A stretch of DNA of 64,000 nt from CAVWNR01 sp963756525 (GTDB lineage: Bacteria > Actinomycetota > Actinomycetes > Mycobacteriales > Jatrophihabitantaceae): NCBI GenBank assembly GCA_963756525.1, contig CAVWNR010000003.1, positions 620,001-684,000 on the forward strand, written 5' to 3'. Both the position numbers and the translations under genes were made by a program. Positions within the stretch are counted from its first letter, which is position 1; the number at the start of each line of letters is the position of its first letter. Under the pieces are notes generated by a model that made no database searches, was not told the DNA's origin, and was given only the letters and a program-made list of their open reading frames with translations. Shown one piece after another: positions 36,781 through 46,493 of the stretch.

Positions 36781-37176
36781 CACCAGCCGCCGCGTCACCA
36801 ACCAACCCGAGCACGGCCGCTGTACATCGACCATCCCGCCGCCATCGACGTGACATGCGCGATCGGCAAGATCTTCATCTGACCCGCCGCGAACATCACC
36901 GCAGAAAAGTTCGGCGGCAGCCCCGCGCCTTCCGGGCAGCCCGGCCCACCGGAGCCTAGCCACCGGCGCGATCAACTCCCCGCCCAGCTTGTCGACCACA
37001 CAGCTTGCTGAACGGAGATCACCTCCGGTTTCCGCCTACTCAGCGCAACAGGACAGCCGGCGGGCGAGCGCTCGACCGGCGGCGGATCAGGAGAGATCAT
37101 TGGGATTGCAGAGCGACCTGCCTTCTGGGTCGAGTCGTCGATTTCGCCGGCTGACTACGGGCCTGCATGACGGCGA
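36781..37176. other. Intergenic stretch, nothing recognised
   Basis: No conserved frame, RNA gene or repeat was seen between the methyltransferase and the next gene on the minus strand. Confidence 0.4.
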
Positions 37177-37770
37177 TCAGGATCGGAAACCGCCATAGCC
37201 AGCTATCTCGACGTCTCGGGTCAAGGTGTACGGCTCATTGCCAAGTCGATAGTCAACCCTCACCTCGGCAGCTAGCCCACCCGGGCCGGGCGGCGGACCC
37301 GGCCAGTCGAATAGCCGCCTTTCGCCATTGCTCAGCTGCATCGGCGCTTGTCCGTGTTCGGACGGTTGAAGCGCCACTTCGTTGGCTGAGAGCTGTCCCG
37401 CAATAGGCTGGTGGCGCGCGTCGAAGCCGCACCATTTAGTGGCCAGCACCCGTTCAATGATGACCTTAGGGCCAGTCCACCGAACCTCAAGCCACGGATA
37501 TTCACTGTCCGGGCTGATCAGAGTTCCCCTCATTATCAGCACAGGCGTGAAATCCACCATGGACTGTAGCGCCTGCCGTGCCGTCGCGGCGCTGTCCTCA
37601 GCTGCGAGCGAGGCGCGCTTCGCCTCGTCCACCTGAGCCTCTGCTGCGCTTGCTTGCCTCAGCGCCGCGGCCACCTGCGTCTTCGCGGAGTGTGCGCTAT
37701 TGAAGGACGCCACCGCGATCAAAAGGCTGATCACGGCTGCCGCTAGCGCGATCCAGTCCGCACCATTCAT
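37177..37770 (-). CDS. Membrane-anchored coiled-coil protein, unknown function
   Basis: The 197-aa product starts MNGADWIALAAAVISLLIAV, giving one N-terminal membrane helix. A coiled coil follows (QVAAALRQASAAEAQVDEAK) and then a C-terminal beta-rich domain (WLEVRWTGPKVIIERVLATK). I do not recognise a family. ATG 37770 is chosen because the upstream frame (to 38091) lacks the features of a coding region. It stands alone in a decayed area and appears intact. Confidence 0.6.
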   Translation of the reverse strand: MNGADWIALAAAVISLLIAVASFNSAHSAKTQVAAALRQASAAEAQVDEAKRASLAAEDSAATARQALQSMVDFTPVLIMRGTLISPDSEYPWLEVRWTGPKVIIERVLATKWCGFDARHQPIAGQLSANEVALQPSEHGQAPMQLSNGERRLFDWPGPPPGPGGLAAEVRVDYRLGNEPYTLTRDVEIAGYGGFRS

Positions 37771-38409
37771 TTGACCCGATCTTCCGTCGTCGCTGAAGTC
37801 CGATCTCCGCAAACCTACCCGCCTCCGACGATTAGCGGCAGGGCGAGCACAGCGCCGCGCGAGGCTACACGGCCAGTGCCGGCTCGGCGTTCTTCCGGGC
37901 GTCGGGGTAGTGCGCGCTGACCTTGGGCGGGCTGGTCGGCCGGAAGGACTCGTCCCGGCGCCATCGGGTTCGCGGCGGTGCCGGGCGAGCAGCACCCCTC
38001 GGCCAGTGGCGACGGCGAGGTCCGGCGTGGTGCTGTCCGGCTCGTGCCGCACCACACGATCCACAGCACTCACCGCCATCAGCACCGTCACTTGGCTCGC
38101 GGCATCAGCGGGCGCATCGGTGCCGGACCCACCATCACAGCCGCGTCACTCACCGGCCTGTTTATCGCCCTGGCCTGCCTTGAAGCCGTCACCACCGCCC
38201 TCACCGCGGTCGGCGCAGCAAGCCCCGAGCAACCACGACCGCCAATCGATACAGCACGGCAACACCCGATGTCCAAGGGACGCTCACGCACGCTGGCGCC
38301 GGATCCGCCTGTTCCCGGTTAGTCTTCGGCGGCCTGCTGGTGGGCGAGGGTGTTCCAGTGGTGCAGAAAGACTTGCTCGCCGTATTGCGCGGCGGCTGCG
38401 GCTGGCGCC
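37771..38409. other. Stretch with no supportable gene
   Basis: A plus-strand frame around 38100-38260 encodes one membrane-like segment (TITAASLTGLFIALACLEAV) but no family match or start signal supports it. A minus-strand frame around 38340 ends HHWNTLAHQQAAED and continues from the IS30 remnant. Both are probably debris. Confidence 0.35.
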
Positions 38410-38876
38410 GCACCCTGCCGGTCCGCAGCTGAGTCGATGGTTCGGTGCACAGCACCGCTTTCGTCTGCACGAACAGCGACCTGTAGATCGTCTCGTGCGA
38501 GACCCGCATCGACGGGTCGTCACAGTAGTCCTGCTCGAGCCGCTCGCTGATCTGCCGTGGGGCCAGCACTGCTCGAGCTTGTCCTCGACGTAGTCGCGAA
38601 GCAACGCGATCCTCGGCGAGCTACCCGGGCCGTGGCCGCGCGGTGCGGGCCGTCGCGAGCCGGTCGGCGCGGGCGGCCCGATACCCGTTCGGGCCGCTGT
38701 TGCGCTTCACCTCGCCGGAGATGGTCGAGACCGAGCGGACCAGCTCGTCGGCAATGTCGGTGAGCGTCTTGCGCTGCGCCAGCCCACGCGAGATCGTTCC
38801 GCTCCTCGAGCGAGAGCCGCAGCGCCGGCTGGGTCGTCTAGCACGCGGTCGCACCCCGCCGGATTGTGCCAGCCAG
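38410..38876 (-). pseudogene. IS30-family transposase remnant
   Basis: Minus-strand frames together spell the N-terminal half of an IS30 transposase: GGVRPRARRPS, then ISRGLAQRKTLTDIADELVR, SVSTISGEVKRNSGPNGYRA, then a frame change to RQISERLEQDYCDDPSMRVS and HETIYRSLFVQTKAVL. At least two frameshifts are needed and the DDE catalytic domain is missing. It lies directly upstream of a degraded efflux gene, so the two may have decayed together. Confidence 0.8.
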
Positions 38877-38889
38877 TAGTGCCCGGCCG

Positions 38890-40170
38890 TCCGTTCCGCA
38901 GGAGCGTGAACTGACCCAACGGCGCATCCTGGTGATCATTGGGGCGCTGCTGCCTGGGCATGTTCATGGCCGCGCTGGATCAGACGATCGTGGCCACGGC
39001 GCTGCCCACGATCGCGGGCGGTCTGCACGGCCTGTCGGAGCTGTCCTGGGTGGTGACCGCCTACATCCTGGCCTCGACCGCGTCGACACCGCTGTGGGAC
39101 AAGCTCGGTGACCTCTACGGCCGCAAGACGTTCTTCCAGGCTGCGATCGTGATCTTCCTGGTGGGCTCGGTGCTGTCGGGGATCAGCACCTCGATGGGCG
39201 AGCTGATCGCCTTCCGGGCCCTGCAGGGCATCGGCGGCGGCGGCCTCATGATCAGCGCTCAGGCGATCGTCGGCGACGTCGTCTCGCCTCGTGACCAGGG
39301 CCGCTACCAGGGGATCTTCGGTGCGGTTTTCAGGGTGACCAGCGTGATCGGCCCGCTGCTCGGGGGCTTTTTCGTCGACACGCTGACGTGGCGGTGGTTG
39401 TTCTACATCAACCTGCCGGTCGGGGTGGTGGCGCTGGTGGTGACCGCGGCGGTCCTTCCTGGCCGAACGGAACGCATCCGGCACGTGATCGACTACCTGG
39501 GCACGGTGCTGCTTGCCGCGGCGGCCACCGCGCTGGTGCTGCTGACCACGCTGGGCGGTACGACCTACCCGTGGTTCTCGGCGCCGATATACACCCTCGG
39601 CGTCTCGGGAGCCGTGCTGATCGCGGCTTTTATCGTGGTCGAGCGGCGAGCGAGCGAGCCGGTGCTGCCGCTGCGGATGTGCCGCAGCCGGGCGCCGGTA
39701 CCGCGGTGATGGTGGTGGGCATGTGGCTGTCGTCCCGGCTGGGCGTGGACACCAGCCCGGTGCAGTACTCGGTCTACATGTTCATGCTCGGTGTGGGCAT
39801 CGGCGGGGTGATGCAGGTGCTGGTGCTCGCGGTCCAGAACGACGTCGACGATAAAGACCTGGGCGTGGCCACCTCCGGGGCGACCTTCTTCCGGTCGATC
39901 GGTGGCTCCTTCGGGACGGCGGTCTTCGGTGCCATCTTCGCCAATGCCCTGACCGGCAACCTGGCCCGCTACCTGGCGGGGATTCCGGTCCCGGCGGGAT
40001 TCAACGCCCAGGCGGGCGCGAGCCCGGCCGTACTTGCGAAGCTTCCGCCGGCCGTACACTCCGGTGTCATCCACGCCTACGCCGCGTCGCTGCAGACGGT
40101 CAAGCGGCTGCGCACCCCGGCGGGTGCGGCGCCGTCCGCAGCGGCGCGTCAACCCCACCACGGACACGGC
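38890..40170 (+). pseudogene. DHA2-type (EmrB/QacA) MFS drug efflux pump, decayed
   Basis: The start is in one frame (ELTQRRILVIIGALL). The main part runs in another (MFMAALDQTIVATALPTIAG to VLPLRMCR, 38939-39709) and the end in a third (GTAVMVVGMWLSSRLG onward to about 40110). The third piece follows an internal loss of roughly 70 codons that would encode membrane segments 8-9. The C-terminus ends in unrelated residues after YAASLQTV. Intact members have about 500 residues and 14 helices. Two frameshifts plus an internal deletion make function very unlikely. Confidence 0.85.
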
Positions 40171-40213
40171 CCCGCCGGCGGCAAAGCCGTTGATTCGGGA
40201 GCGTCCGCTCGAG

Positions 40214-40555
40214 TCAGTGGTGTTCGGTCGCCGCGGGGAGGTTCGCCTCGACGAGGGCGGTAGATCCGGCGGCTTTTGTGGTCATGTCGTGGCATCGCTC
40301 GTGTAGGCGCTGCAGCGATTCGGTGTCTCCGAGGGGAACCGCAGCCTGGAGCTGTTGGCTGTCTCGTACATCGGGCAGGTCGAGGACGGCATCGACGAGG
40401 CCGGCTCGCCTGCCGGGAGGGATGTGACCGGATTCGGCGTGCAGCGAGACTCTGGCTGGTCCCTGGCCGTCGGTGGATGTGATGACCTCGGCGGAGGTGA
40501 CCGCGTGTTCGCCGTCGTTGATGTCGATGTGGCTGTGCTTGTTCTGGTCGGCCAT
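40214..40555 (-). CDS. Conserved actinobacterial hypothetical protein
   Basis: The 113-aa product starts MADQNKHSHIDINDGEHAVT and contains ARVSLHAESGHIPPGRRAGL, VDAVLDLPDVRDS and GDTESLQRLHERC. I recognise this as a type of protein recurring in mycobacteria and relatives without known function. A GGAGAA precedes ATG 40555. It appears intact, between the efflux pseudogene and a small charged protein. Confidence 0.65.
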   Translation of the reverse strand: MADQNKHSHIDINDGEHAVTSAEVITSTDGQGPARVSLHAESGHIPPGRRAGLVDAVLDLPDVRDSQQLQAAVPLGDTESLQRLHERCHDMTTKAAGSTALVEANLPAATEHH

Positions 40556-40802
40556 TGCGGTTCTCCGGCTCGGCGGTGGTCGTGGCGGCTGCGGCAGACC
40601 GGCCCGGACCTGGCACGCTCCTCGGGATACGCGAGCTTCGCAATCAGGTGACGGTGTTCGGGCAGCGGCGTCGCTGTCGATGCGTGGAAGTCCGGGTGGG
40701 GTTGCCGTCAATCACCGTAACGGGCAAGGAGGTGCAGGGTTGCGGGCAAGTGGCTGGACGGCAACGGTGTCCGCACGCCGTCGCCGGCGGGCTGCCGTGC
40801 GT

Positions 40803-41054
40803 ATGGTGGACGGCGTGAGCGAGGACGTAGGCAGGACGACACGCCGCAGCGCCCGCCGCAGGGCGCGACCCGGCAAGCGGTCTGCGGTCGGCCCGTCCGA
40901 GTCGGTGGAGCGGCGATACGCGAAGGTGCGTGAGGTCGAGCGCAACGCCGAGGTCGCGGTCCAGAGCGGCGACGAGCCGGCGCCGCCGGCCCGCGAACTG
41001 CTCGCCCAGCTGGATCCGCGAGCCGCTGAAGAGCCGCAGGCCGAGAACGGCTGA
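40803..41054 (+). CDS. Small charged protein, unknown
   Basis: The 83-aa product has a strongly basic N-terminal part (TTRRSARRRARPGKRSA) and an acidic C-terminal part ending LDPRAAEEPQAENG. It looks disordered. No family is recognised. ATG 40803 or GTG 40815 could start it. Confidence 0.4.
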   Translation: MVDGVSEDVGRTTRRSARRRARPGKRSAVGPSESVERRYAKVREVERNAEVAVQSGDEPAPPARELLAQLDPRAAEEPQAENG

Positions 41055-41143
41055 GCCTCGCCATCCTCAACGTGGGCAGTGGTGCGCGTCCCACGCCAGC
41101 ATGTCCGCTACCGGTGCATGGGCTGCGTGACGGGAGGTAGCGA

Positions 41144-42055
41144 GTGGTGAAGGCGTACGGATTCAACGCGCACGGCGGACCGGACGTGCAGGAGTTCCTC
41201 GAGCTGGACATGCCGGCTCCGATGGCCGGTGAGCTGCTCGTGCAGGTGCGGGCGGCGGGCGTGAATCCCGTCGACTGGAAGATTCGGGCCGGCCTTTACG
41301 GCGAAGTGCGGCTACCGGCCGTGCTCGGCTCGGAGGTGTCGGGGGTGGTCCGCGACGTCGGCCAGGACGTCGAGGGTTTCGCGGTTGGCGACGAGGTCTT
41401 CGGCAGCGTGGCGCCCGGCTCCGGCGGGTACGCCGAGTACACGCTGACCACGGCCAAGGCCACCGCTGCCAAGCCGGTGCATGTGTCGTTCACCGATGCC
41501 GCCACGCTCAGCGTCGCCGCCGCTACCGGCTACGACGGGGTGACTCAGCTCGACCTGCAACCGGGTCAGACACTGTTGATCAATGGCGTCGGCGGTGGGG
41601 TCGGCGTGGCCGCGGCGCAGATCGCCCGTGACCTCGGCGTGAATGTCCTCGGCGTCGCCAGCGACGACAAACGGGCGCTGGTCGAGTCGCTCGGAGCGAC
41701 ACACGTCGCCTACGGCGCCGGCGTAGCCGAGCGGATCCGCGAGATCATGCCCTACGGGGTCGATGCGATCTTCGACCTGGCCGGAGGTGACAGCCTGCGC
41801 GCGGTCGCGTCCGTGCTCCACGACCGCGGCAAGCTGATCAGCGCCGGCGACCCGGGCACGGTCGGTGAACTCGGCGGTCAGGTGATCGAACGCGACCGCA
41901 CCCGGGCAGTGCTCGACCTCGTCGCGGCGCTGGTCGCCGACGGCAAGCTGGACCCACACGTCGAAGACATCCTGCCGCTGGACCGGGCCGGTGACGCGCT
42001 GGCCGCGGTCGAGGGCGGCCACGCCAAGGGCAAAGTCGTGATCCAGGTCAGTTGA
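41144..42055 (+). CDS. NADP-dependent MDR oxidoreductase (quinone oxidoreductase-like)
   Basis: The 303-aa product is a medium-chain dehydrogenase/reductase without the structural zinc Cys set. It has GVNPVDWKIRAGLYG at the N-terminal catalytic domain and the nucleotide motif LLINGVGGGVGVAAAQIAR. It ends DALAAVEGGHAKGKVVIQV, the normal family end. It reduces quinones or enones with NADPH. GTG 41144 lies after GGGAGG. Apparently intact. Confidence 0.88.
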   Translation: MVKAYGFNAHGGPDVQEFLELDMPAPMAGELLVQVRAAGVNPVDWKIRAGLYGEVRLPAVLGSEVSGVVRDVGQDVEGFAVGDEVFGSVAPGSGGYAEYTLTTAKATAAKPVHVSFTDAATLSVAAATGYDGVTQLDLQPGQTLLINGVGGGVGVAAAQIARDLGVNVLGVASDDKRALVESLGATHVAYGAGVAERIREIMPYGVDAIFDLAGGDSLRAVASVLHDRGKLISAGDPGTVGELGGQVIERDRTRAVLDLVAALVADGKLDPHVEDILPLDRAGDALAAVEGGHAKGKVVIQVS

Positions 42056-42265
42056 CGACGCCTGCCGGCTGGTCACCCGGTCCGGCGTGACGATGACCAG
42101 GTCCGGCTTTGCTGCACCCGTGGCAGCCGACAGTCCTACTTCGCCAGATTTGTGGCTCTTCTGACTCATCCGTGGGTGGCGTGAGCGTGTCGTAGCTGCG
42201 GCACGCCGTTCCATGTCTACGGTTCCGGCTTTTTGGACTGGAATCGATCATGGACGGGGAGCAGC

Positions 42266-43100
42266 GTGCATAACGGAAGGGTATGGGCGCAGCTGCCGGT
42301 GCTGCATGTGCCGCCGCGGCGGGGTGAGCGGGGCCGGTGCAAGGTGTGCCGGCGGCGGTGCGCGGGCTATGAGGCCGGAGGGGGCGGCGGCGCTGGCGGA
42401 GCCTGGATCTGGGCATGGTGCAGGCCTCCGTGGAGGCCGACGCGTCGCGGGTGTCGTGTCCGCGGCATCGGATGGTGCGGCGGTGCCGTGGGCGCGGCAC
42501 GGCGCCGGGCATACCCGTTTCTTCGGTGATCAGGTGGCCTGGCTGGCGGTGGCCTGTTCGAAGCCCGCGGTGATGGCGTTGATGCGCATCGCCTAGCGCA
42601 CCGTGGGGGCGACCGTGACCTGGGTCGCCGGGGACGCGATGGCCGGGACCGACCGGTTTGCCGGGCTGCGCCGGATCGGCATCGACGAGATCAGCTACAA
42701 GAACGGGCACAGCTACCTGACCGTGGTGGTCGATCACGACCGGCGGCGGCTGGTCTGGGCCGCGCCGGGGCGGGGCGGGGCAAGGACATCCTGCGCGGCT
42801 TCTTCGACGCCCTCGGCCCGCAACGCTGCGCGCTGATCAGCCACGTGTCCGTCGACGCGGCGGAGTGGATCGCCGACGTGGTGGCCGAACGCTGCCCGCA
42901 AGCTGTCCGCTGCCCGGTCGCCCCCGCCGGCTGGCCGGGCGGGCCACCGGCGCGGCGAGGGAGCTGAAGAAGGCCCGATATGCGCTGTGGAAGAACCCGA
43001 AGTCCTCACCGAACACCAGCAGCAACGACTGGCATGGATCGCCGCCACCAACCCCAAGCTGTACCGCGCCTACCTGCTCAAGAGAGGGCGGGGCAACTGC
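42266..43100 (+). pseudogene. ISL3-family transposase remnant
   Basis: Pieces in several frames match ISL3 transposases: LPVLHVPPRRGERGRCKVCR, then GAGHTRFFGDQVAWLAVACS, then a TAG in place of Trp before RTVGA at about 42594. DRFAGLRRIGIDEISYKNGH and SYLTVVVDHDRRRLVWAAPG follow, then ARYALWKNP and HQQQRLAWIAATNPKLYRAY. The middle around 42950 has lost about 50 codons. Catalytic Asp in GIDEISY is present, but the gene is clearly dead. Confidence 0.85.
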
Positions 43101-43334
43101 AACGGTCCGCCGTCCGGGCGTAAGAGGTGGCAAGTCAGCTTGATCATGTCCCGGGTAAGGTCTGTGCTACGGCACGTGCCGCGCAGCGATGCCCTGGGTC
43201 AGTCAGCGCCTGCTCGCTGGTCGTTGGGTGCCGCGGCGGTGATGATGCCGAGCGGCGGCGCTCCGCGCGGGCGCATCCCGCTATGGAGATGCGGTCTCAC
43301 GCTTACGCTGAGGCGACGCGAGAGGAGGAATCGC

Positions 43335-43523
43335 ATGACCTTTCTGCACTACGGGTCCGAACTGCGAGTCCAACTCGATCCATCCGCCATCAAGCTGGCT
43401 ATGGAGGCGGTCGGCGCGCACGCCAGCCGCGGCGGCTGGGTGACGGTCACCGACATCGCTGGCCGGCAGTGGTCGTTCCTGGTGTCGGCCGGGATTCCGA
43501 TCTGGGTGAGCGAACAGGAGTAG
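43335..43523 (+). CDS. Small protein (62 aa), unknown
   Basis: The product reads MTFLHYGSELRVQLDPSAIK, then LAMEAVGAHASRGGWVTVTD and IAGRQWSFLVSAGIPIWVS. It looks like a compact alpha/beta domain. A strong AGGAGGA lies upstream of ATG 43335, which is why this short start is chosen. No family is recognised; such small beta-type proteins are common in actinobacterial accessory DNA. Confidence 0.6.
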   Translation: MTFLHYGSELRVQLDPSAIKLAMEAVGAHASRGGWVTVTDIAGRQWSFLVSAGIPIWVSEQE

Positions 43524-43826
43524 TCAGCTGCCCGCTCCGCTAACACGACCAGCGGCGAGCCGACGCGCGGTGGCGGCTCACCCTGCTCGATCGTCATCCA
43601 GCTAAGCGGCCCGCCGTTTTGGAACTGCGCGGGTGGGCGCAGTGGACGCCGACGCCGTTCACGGTGCGCGGTGACCCGACCAAACGGCGCTCCGCCGTCA
43701 GAACCTGCCCGCAAACCTGCACAAGGCGGCAGGTGAGACCAGCAGCCACGAGGGCGGCGCCCTACGTGATATTAGGGACTCACCCGCGATCAAAGGTGGG
43801 AATGGGCTTCAAATCCGCTGGTTGCC
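43524..43826. other. Intergenic stretch, nothing recognised
   Basis: Short frames only. The run TTCAAATCC at 43808-43816 resembles a selenocysteine anticodon loop, but no cloverleaf can be folded around it. Confidence 0.35.
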
Positions 43827-44048
43827 GTGTTGTACGACGATCCAATCGGTGACTCGCTCGACTACCTCTATCAGGTCGCGAGCAGCATTCGGTATGGCCC
43901 GATCGGCGATTGGACGGATCAGCAGCTCAATGACGTCAAGCAGCACTTCCGCGTGCTCTATCCACGGTGTGCCGTCAGCCGACCCACCCTACGCAAGCCG
44001 GACACGCCGAGAGCCGACACCAGCTCGCCAGCCAGCCTGACCGACTGA
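43827..44048 (+). CDS. Possible small protein (73 aa), unknown
   Basis: The frame from GTG 43827 begins VLYDDPIGDSLDYLYQVASS and continues IRYGPIGDWTDQQLNDVKQH before a less ordered C-terminus rich in Pro, Arg and Ser. The first 50 residues look like a real domain; the tail does not. It may be a fragment. No family recognised. Confidence 0.35.
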   Translation: MLYDDPIGDSLDYLYQVASSIRYGPIGDWTDQQLNDVKQHFRVLYPRCAVSRPTLRKPDTPRADTSSPASLTD

Positions 44049-44887
44049 CAGATGTTGAGCACGAAGCGCAGCGGCAGCAAGGGGTCGCGGACACACAGAT
44101 CTTGGAACAGCAGGGGTACCTTAAACCAAACTGGGCGTCAGTTAGCCGTTTTTACTCGATATTGCATCTGTTGACACCTCGGATCTCGACGGACCCATTG
44201 TTTAGAGACGTAGCGGCACTTCCACCGTGGCGCGGTAAGGCTGTGATCGACATTGAACCGTGGCAACATCGCGGACGGCTTCCTGCTGACAGAAACGGAA
44301 TAGTGCTTGGACGAAATGACCTATTAGCTAGCTCCGCGTCGACGTGCTCGACCATGTCGTGACCGACTTTTGCTGAGAGGCTATCCAGCAACGCCTCGGC
44401 CTCGCTTCACTCTCGGCGCCTGCCGAGACGAACAAAAAGGTCCGATCAACGAACCCGCAACCGGGCACAGGGCCCCGGAGCGCGCGAACCGCACGCGGAT
44501 CTCGCCAAGAGTGGCCGCCCTACCGAACGCACGCTCATTGGCTCCGACTGATCGTCGCGTCGGTGAGAACGCGCCGAGGGCGCGGCCACGATGTTTTCCA
44601 CCCTCATCCGCGCGAGCGGACGGATATATGTCGATCTTTATGAGTTGGTCTCGGCATACCGCGGGCTGTTTCCGCTCGTCGGCATCTCCGTGAACTGCGC
44701 CAGCCTCCGTCGTTTCCCTGAGCGGACGGGGTTCGACGGCGGCCCTGGGCTCGGCCTGGGCTGGGGTTGTGCCGGTTATTGCACGGTTGTGCGCTGGTCG
44801 TCGAACTGGGCGGTGACTTGGAGTGTCCCCCTGGTCATCCTCGCGGCTTGGTCGGACACCGGGTCGTTCCGGCGTACGGTCGTGGTC
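44049..44887. other. Stretch without supportable gene; contains a low-GC dip
   Basis: Bases about 44080-44380 are markedly AT-richer than the surroundings (near 50% GC, for example 29 of 60 bases at 44101-44160). A plus-strand frame across it (ILEQQGYLKPNWASVSRFYS, then PWRGKAVIDIEPWQ) might be part of a foreign gene, but no family is recognised. The rest shows no conserved frame. Confidence 0.45.
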
Positions 44888-45097
44888 ATGAGTCAGTACA
44901 TGGCTTGGCCGACCGCCGATGGCGTGTGGCACATCGGGATCGGGCTGAGCCTGCCGCCGGGTGCCGATCTCACGGACCTGAACGAGTTACTCATCCTGCG
45001 CCACATCGAGCGCGGCCAGATCGGGTTCCATCGGCCGAACGACGAAGCCAAGTTCAATCAGCAATTCGCGATCGGTATCGATGAGCGCGGGCAGTGA
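44888..45097 (+). CDS. Small protein (69 aa), unknown
   Basis: From ATG 44888 the product reads MSQYMAWPTADGVWHIGIGL, then PPGADLTDLNELLILRHI and GQIGFHRPNDEAKFNQQFAI. It looks like a compact domain and lacks membrane segments. The frame is open further upstream, but that part shows no protein-like features. Family not recognised. Confidence 0.45.
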   Translation: MSQYMAWPTADGVWHIGIGLSLPPGADLTDLNELLILRHIERGQIGFHRPNDEAKFNQQFAIGIDERGQ

Positions 45098-45309
45098 CTG
45101 ATCCACCGTCGCGTCGGGGAGAGGCTCTTACGGGCCGGTGCCGCGGACCGGATGGATGCTGGCGTGGCTGTGACCGACGACAACGGTAGGTACCGTTCCT
45201 GGGTCCGGTGATGGCACGCACGGCGGCCTGTTCGGCCACCAGGATCGAGGGCCGCCGTTGCGTTGTGAACGCTGCGCGCGGCAACCGGGGCGCCGGACAT
45301 CATGGCGTG

Positions 45310-45566
45310 ATGGCTGCCGCCGAGGCCACGCGCCTGCACGTGACCATCCACCTGCTCCAACAAACGACCGTCGGCTTCGACGCCGCCGCCTGTGGCCGCT
45401 GCACGGCGGCTATGCCCACTTCGGCGGTGACCTGCCCTTTTTCGCCGAGGAAGTGACCCGACGTCTGCAAACCGACAGCTGCCTGGGCTTCTCCCCGGAC
45501 CAGGCCAGCATCACCGTCATCCCGCGAAACGCCGTCAAGCGGATCGACTTCACCACCGGCCCGTGA
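45310..45566 (+). pseudogene. Small conserved protein broken by a frameshift
   Basis: The first part, EATRLHVTIHLLQQTTVGFD, runs in one frame. The continuation RLWPLHGGYAHFGGDLPFFA, EEVTRRLQTDSCLGFSPDQA and SITVIPRNAVKRIDFTTGP is in the next frame. A one-base change in the GCCGCCGCC run near 45388-45400 would rejoin them into a protein of about 84 residues. Function unknown. It may be a true frameshift or a sequencing error in a GC repeat. Confidence 0.5.
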
Positions 45567-45785
45567 GCCTGCCGGGACAGTCACCGGCCACGCCACCCAA
45601 CCACCCCGGTATGGCGTGCGTGCCGCCGAGCAGCAGCCGGGCGGCGCGCGTCCGCGATCTGGTTGCTTGCGCTGAGCGGCGCGAGGACAGTTGGCGTGAG
45701 GTCCGGTGAGGATCCGGCTCGGCACGCGCGGCAGGCGCGGAACCGGGCGTGGCGCGCCGCCACGTGAACCGAAAGGGAGTCAGCC

Positions 45786-45923
45786 GTGGCCGACAAGTCG
45801 CCGCGCCAGTCGTCCAGCAAGAAGTCCGACAAGTCGCTTAAACAAAAACGCGCCGAGAAGAAGGCCACGGCGGCGAGTAAGGACGCCCGAGTGCATATCC
45901 CGACCCGCGGCCCGGCGAAGTAG
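45786..45923 (+). CDS. Small basic Lys-rich protein, copy 1 (45 aa)
   Basis: From GTG 45786 the product reads VADKSPRQSSSKKSDKSLKQ, then KRAEKKATAASKDARVHIP and ends GPAK. The AAAGGGAG upstream is a good ribosome-binding site. A paralogue (MPDKSPRH...) lies at 49746. Such short KSPRQ...KxKRAxKK proteins recur in actinobacteria and are unstudied; the high Lys/Arg content suggests RNA or ribosome binding, which is a guess. Confidence 0.6.
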   Translation: MADKSPRQSSSKKSDKSLKQKRAEKKATAASKDARVHIPTRGPAK

Positions 45924-46084
45924 AACGATCAGGCAGTCGACCACCGGCCCGGTGAGGGCGGCGATCCGTCCGTCCAGGGTGAAGGCCGCCGGTGCACACT
46001 GGTCCACCACCGGGCAGACCGCGCCAGCCCGTCCCCCGGGGACCGGACCGCCGGGATCGCAGGCGGCACGTCGCCCGAAGTAGA

Positions 46085-46291
46085 ATGCCTACGCCCGACG
46101 AGCGCAGGACCGTGGCGCAACCGCCGACGACCATGCCGTGGGGCCACCGTTCGCTGCTGCTGCGCGATCCCAGTGGCGGCGCGGCCGGCGCGTGGCTGCT
46201 CGACCGGGCCGCTTCGCAGGTGGCGTTCCATGTCAAGCACTTTTGGGGGGCGATCACCGTCCACGGCTTCTTCACCCAGCTCGATTGGTGA
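46085..46291 (+). pseudogene. YceI-family protein, N-terminal fragment
   Basis: After an unrelated leader the frame reads GAWLLDRAASQVAFHVKHFW and GAITVHGFFTQLDW, then a stop. This is the first beta-hairpin of YceI lipocalin-like proteins (W-x-L-D-x-A-H-S...F-x-V-K-H). The family needs about 170-190 residues; only 35 are present. The reading abuts a slipin fragment on the other strand, so a rearrangement cut the gene. Confidence 0.65.
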
Positions 46292-46299
46292 CGGCACCG

Positions 46300-46490
46300 T
46301 GGGCGCGGGGCCATCGCGGAGACGTCGACGCTGACGTTGTCGCGGGTGATGATGCCTGGGACTGGATCGGCATGGTGATGATCCGCAGCGGCGACACCCG
46401 GCGCAGCACGTCGACGAACGGGATGATCATCCGGAACCCGGGTTCGCGTTCGCCGAGCACCCGGCCGAGGCGGGAACATCTTGCCGGTCC
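46300..46490 (-). pseudogene. Slipin (SPFH/band-7) fragment
   Basis: On the minus strand the frame MLGEREPGFRMIIPFVDVLR, RVSPLRIITMPIQSQ continues after a one-base shift as GIITRDNVSVDVSAM. This is the opening of the band-7 domain of slipins, membrane-associated stomatin-like proteins. The N-terminal membrane segment and the remaining ~200 residues are absent. Convergent with the YceI fragment. Confidence 0.7.
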
Positions 46491-46493
46491 GCC

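Noticed and set aside
38000..38320. Plus-strand frame with one membrane-like segment
   Set aside because: No start signal, no family similarity and a non-protein-like N-terminal part.
43800..43830. TTCAAATCC as a piece of selenocysteine tRNA
   Set aside because: The anticodon-like run is similar to selC, but no acceptor, D or T arms can be paired around it.
44381..44932. 183-codon minus-strand frame
   Set aside because: His/Pro/Arg/Ala-rich composition, no family motif, no ribosome-binding site; probably chance in GC-rich DNA.
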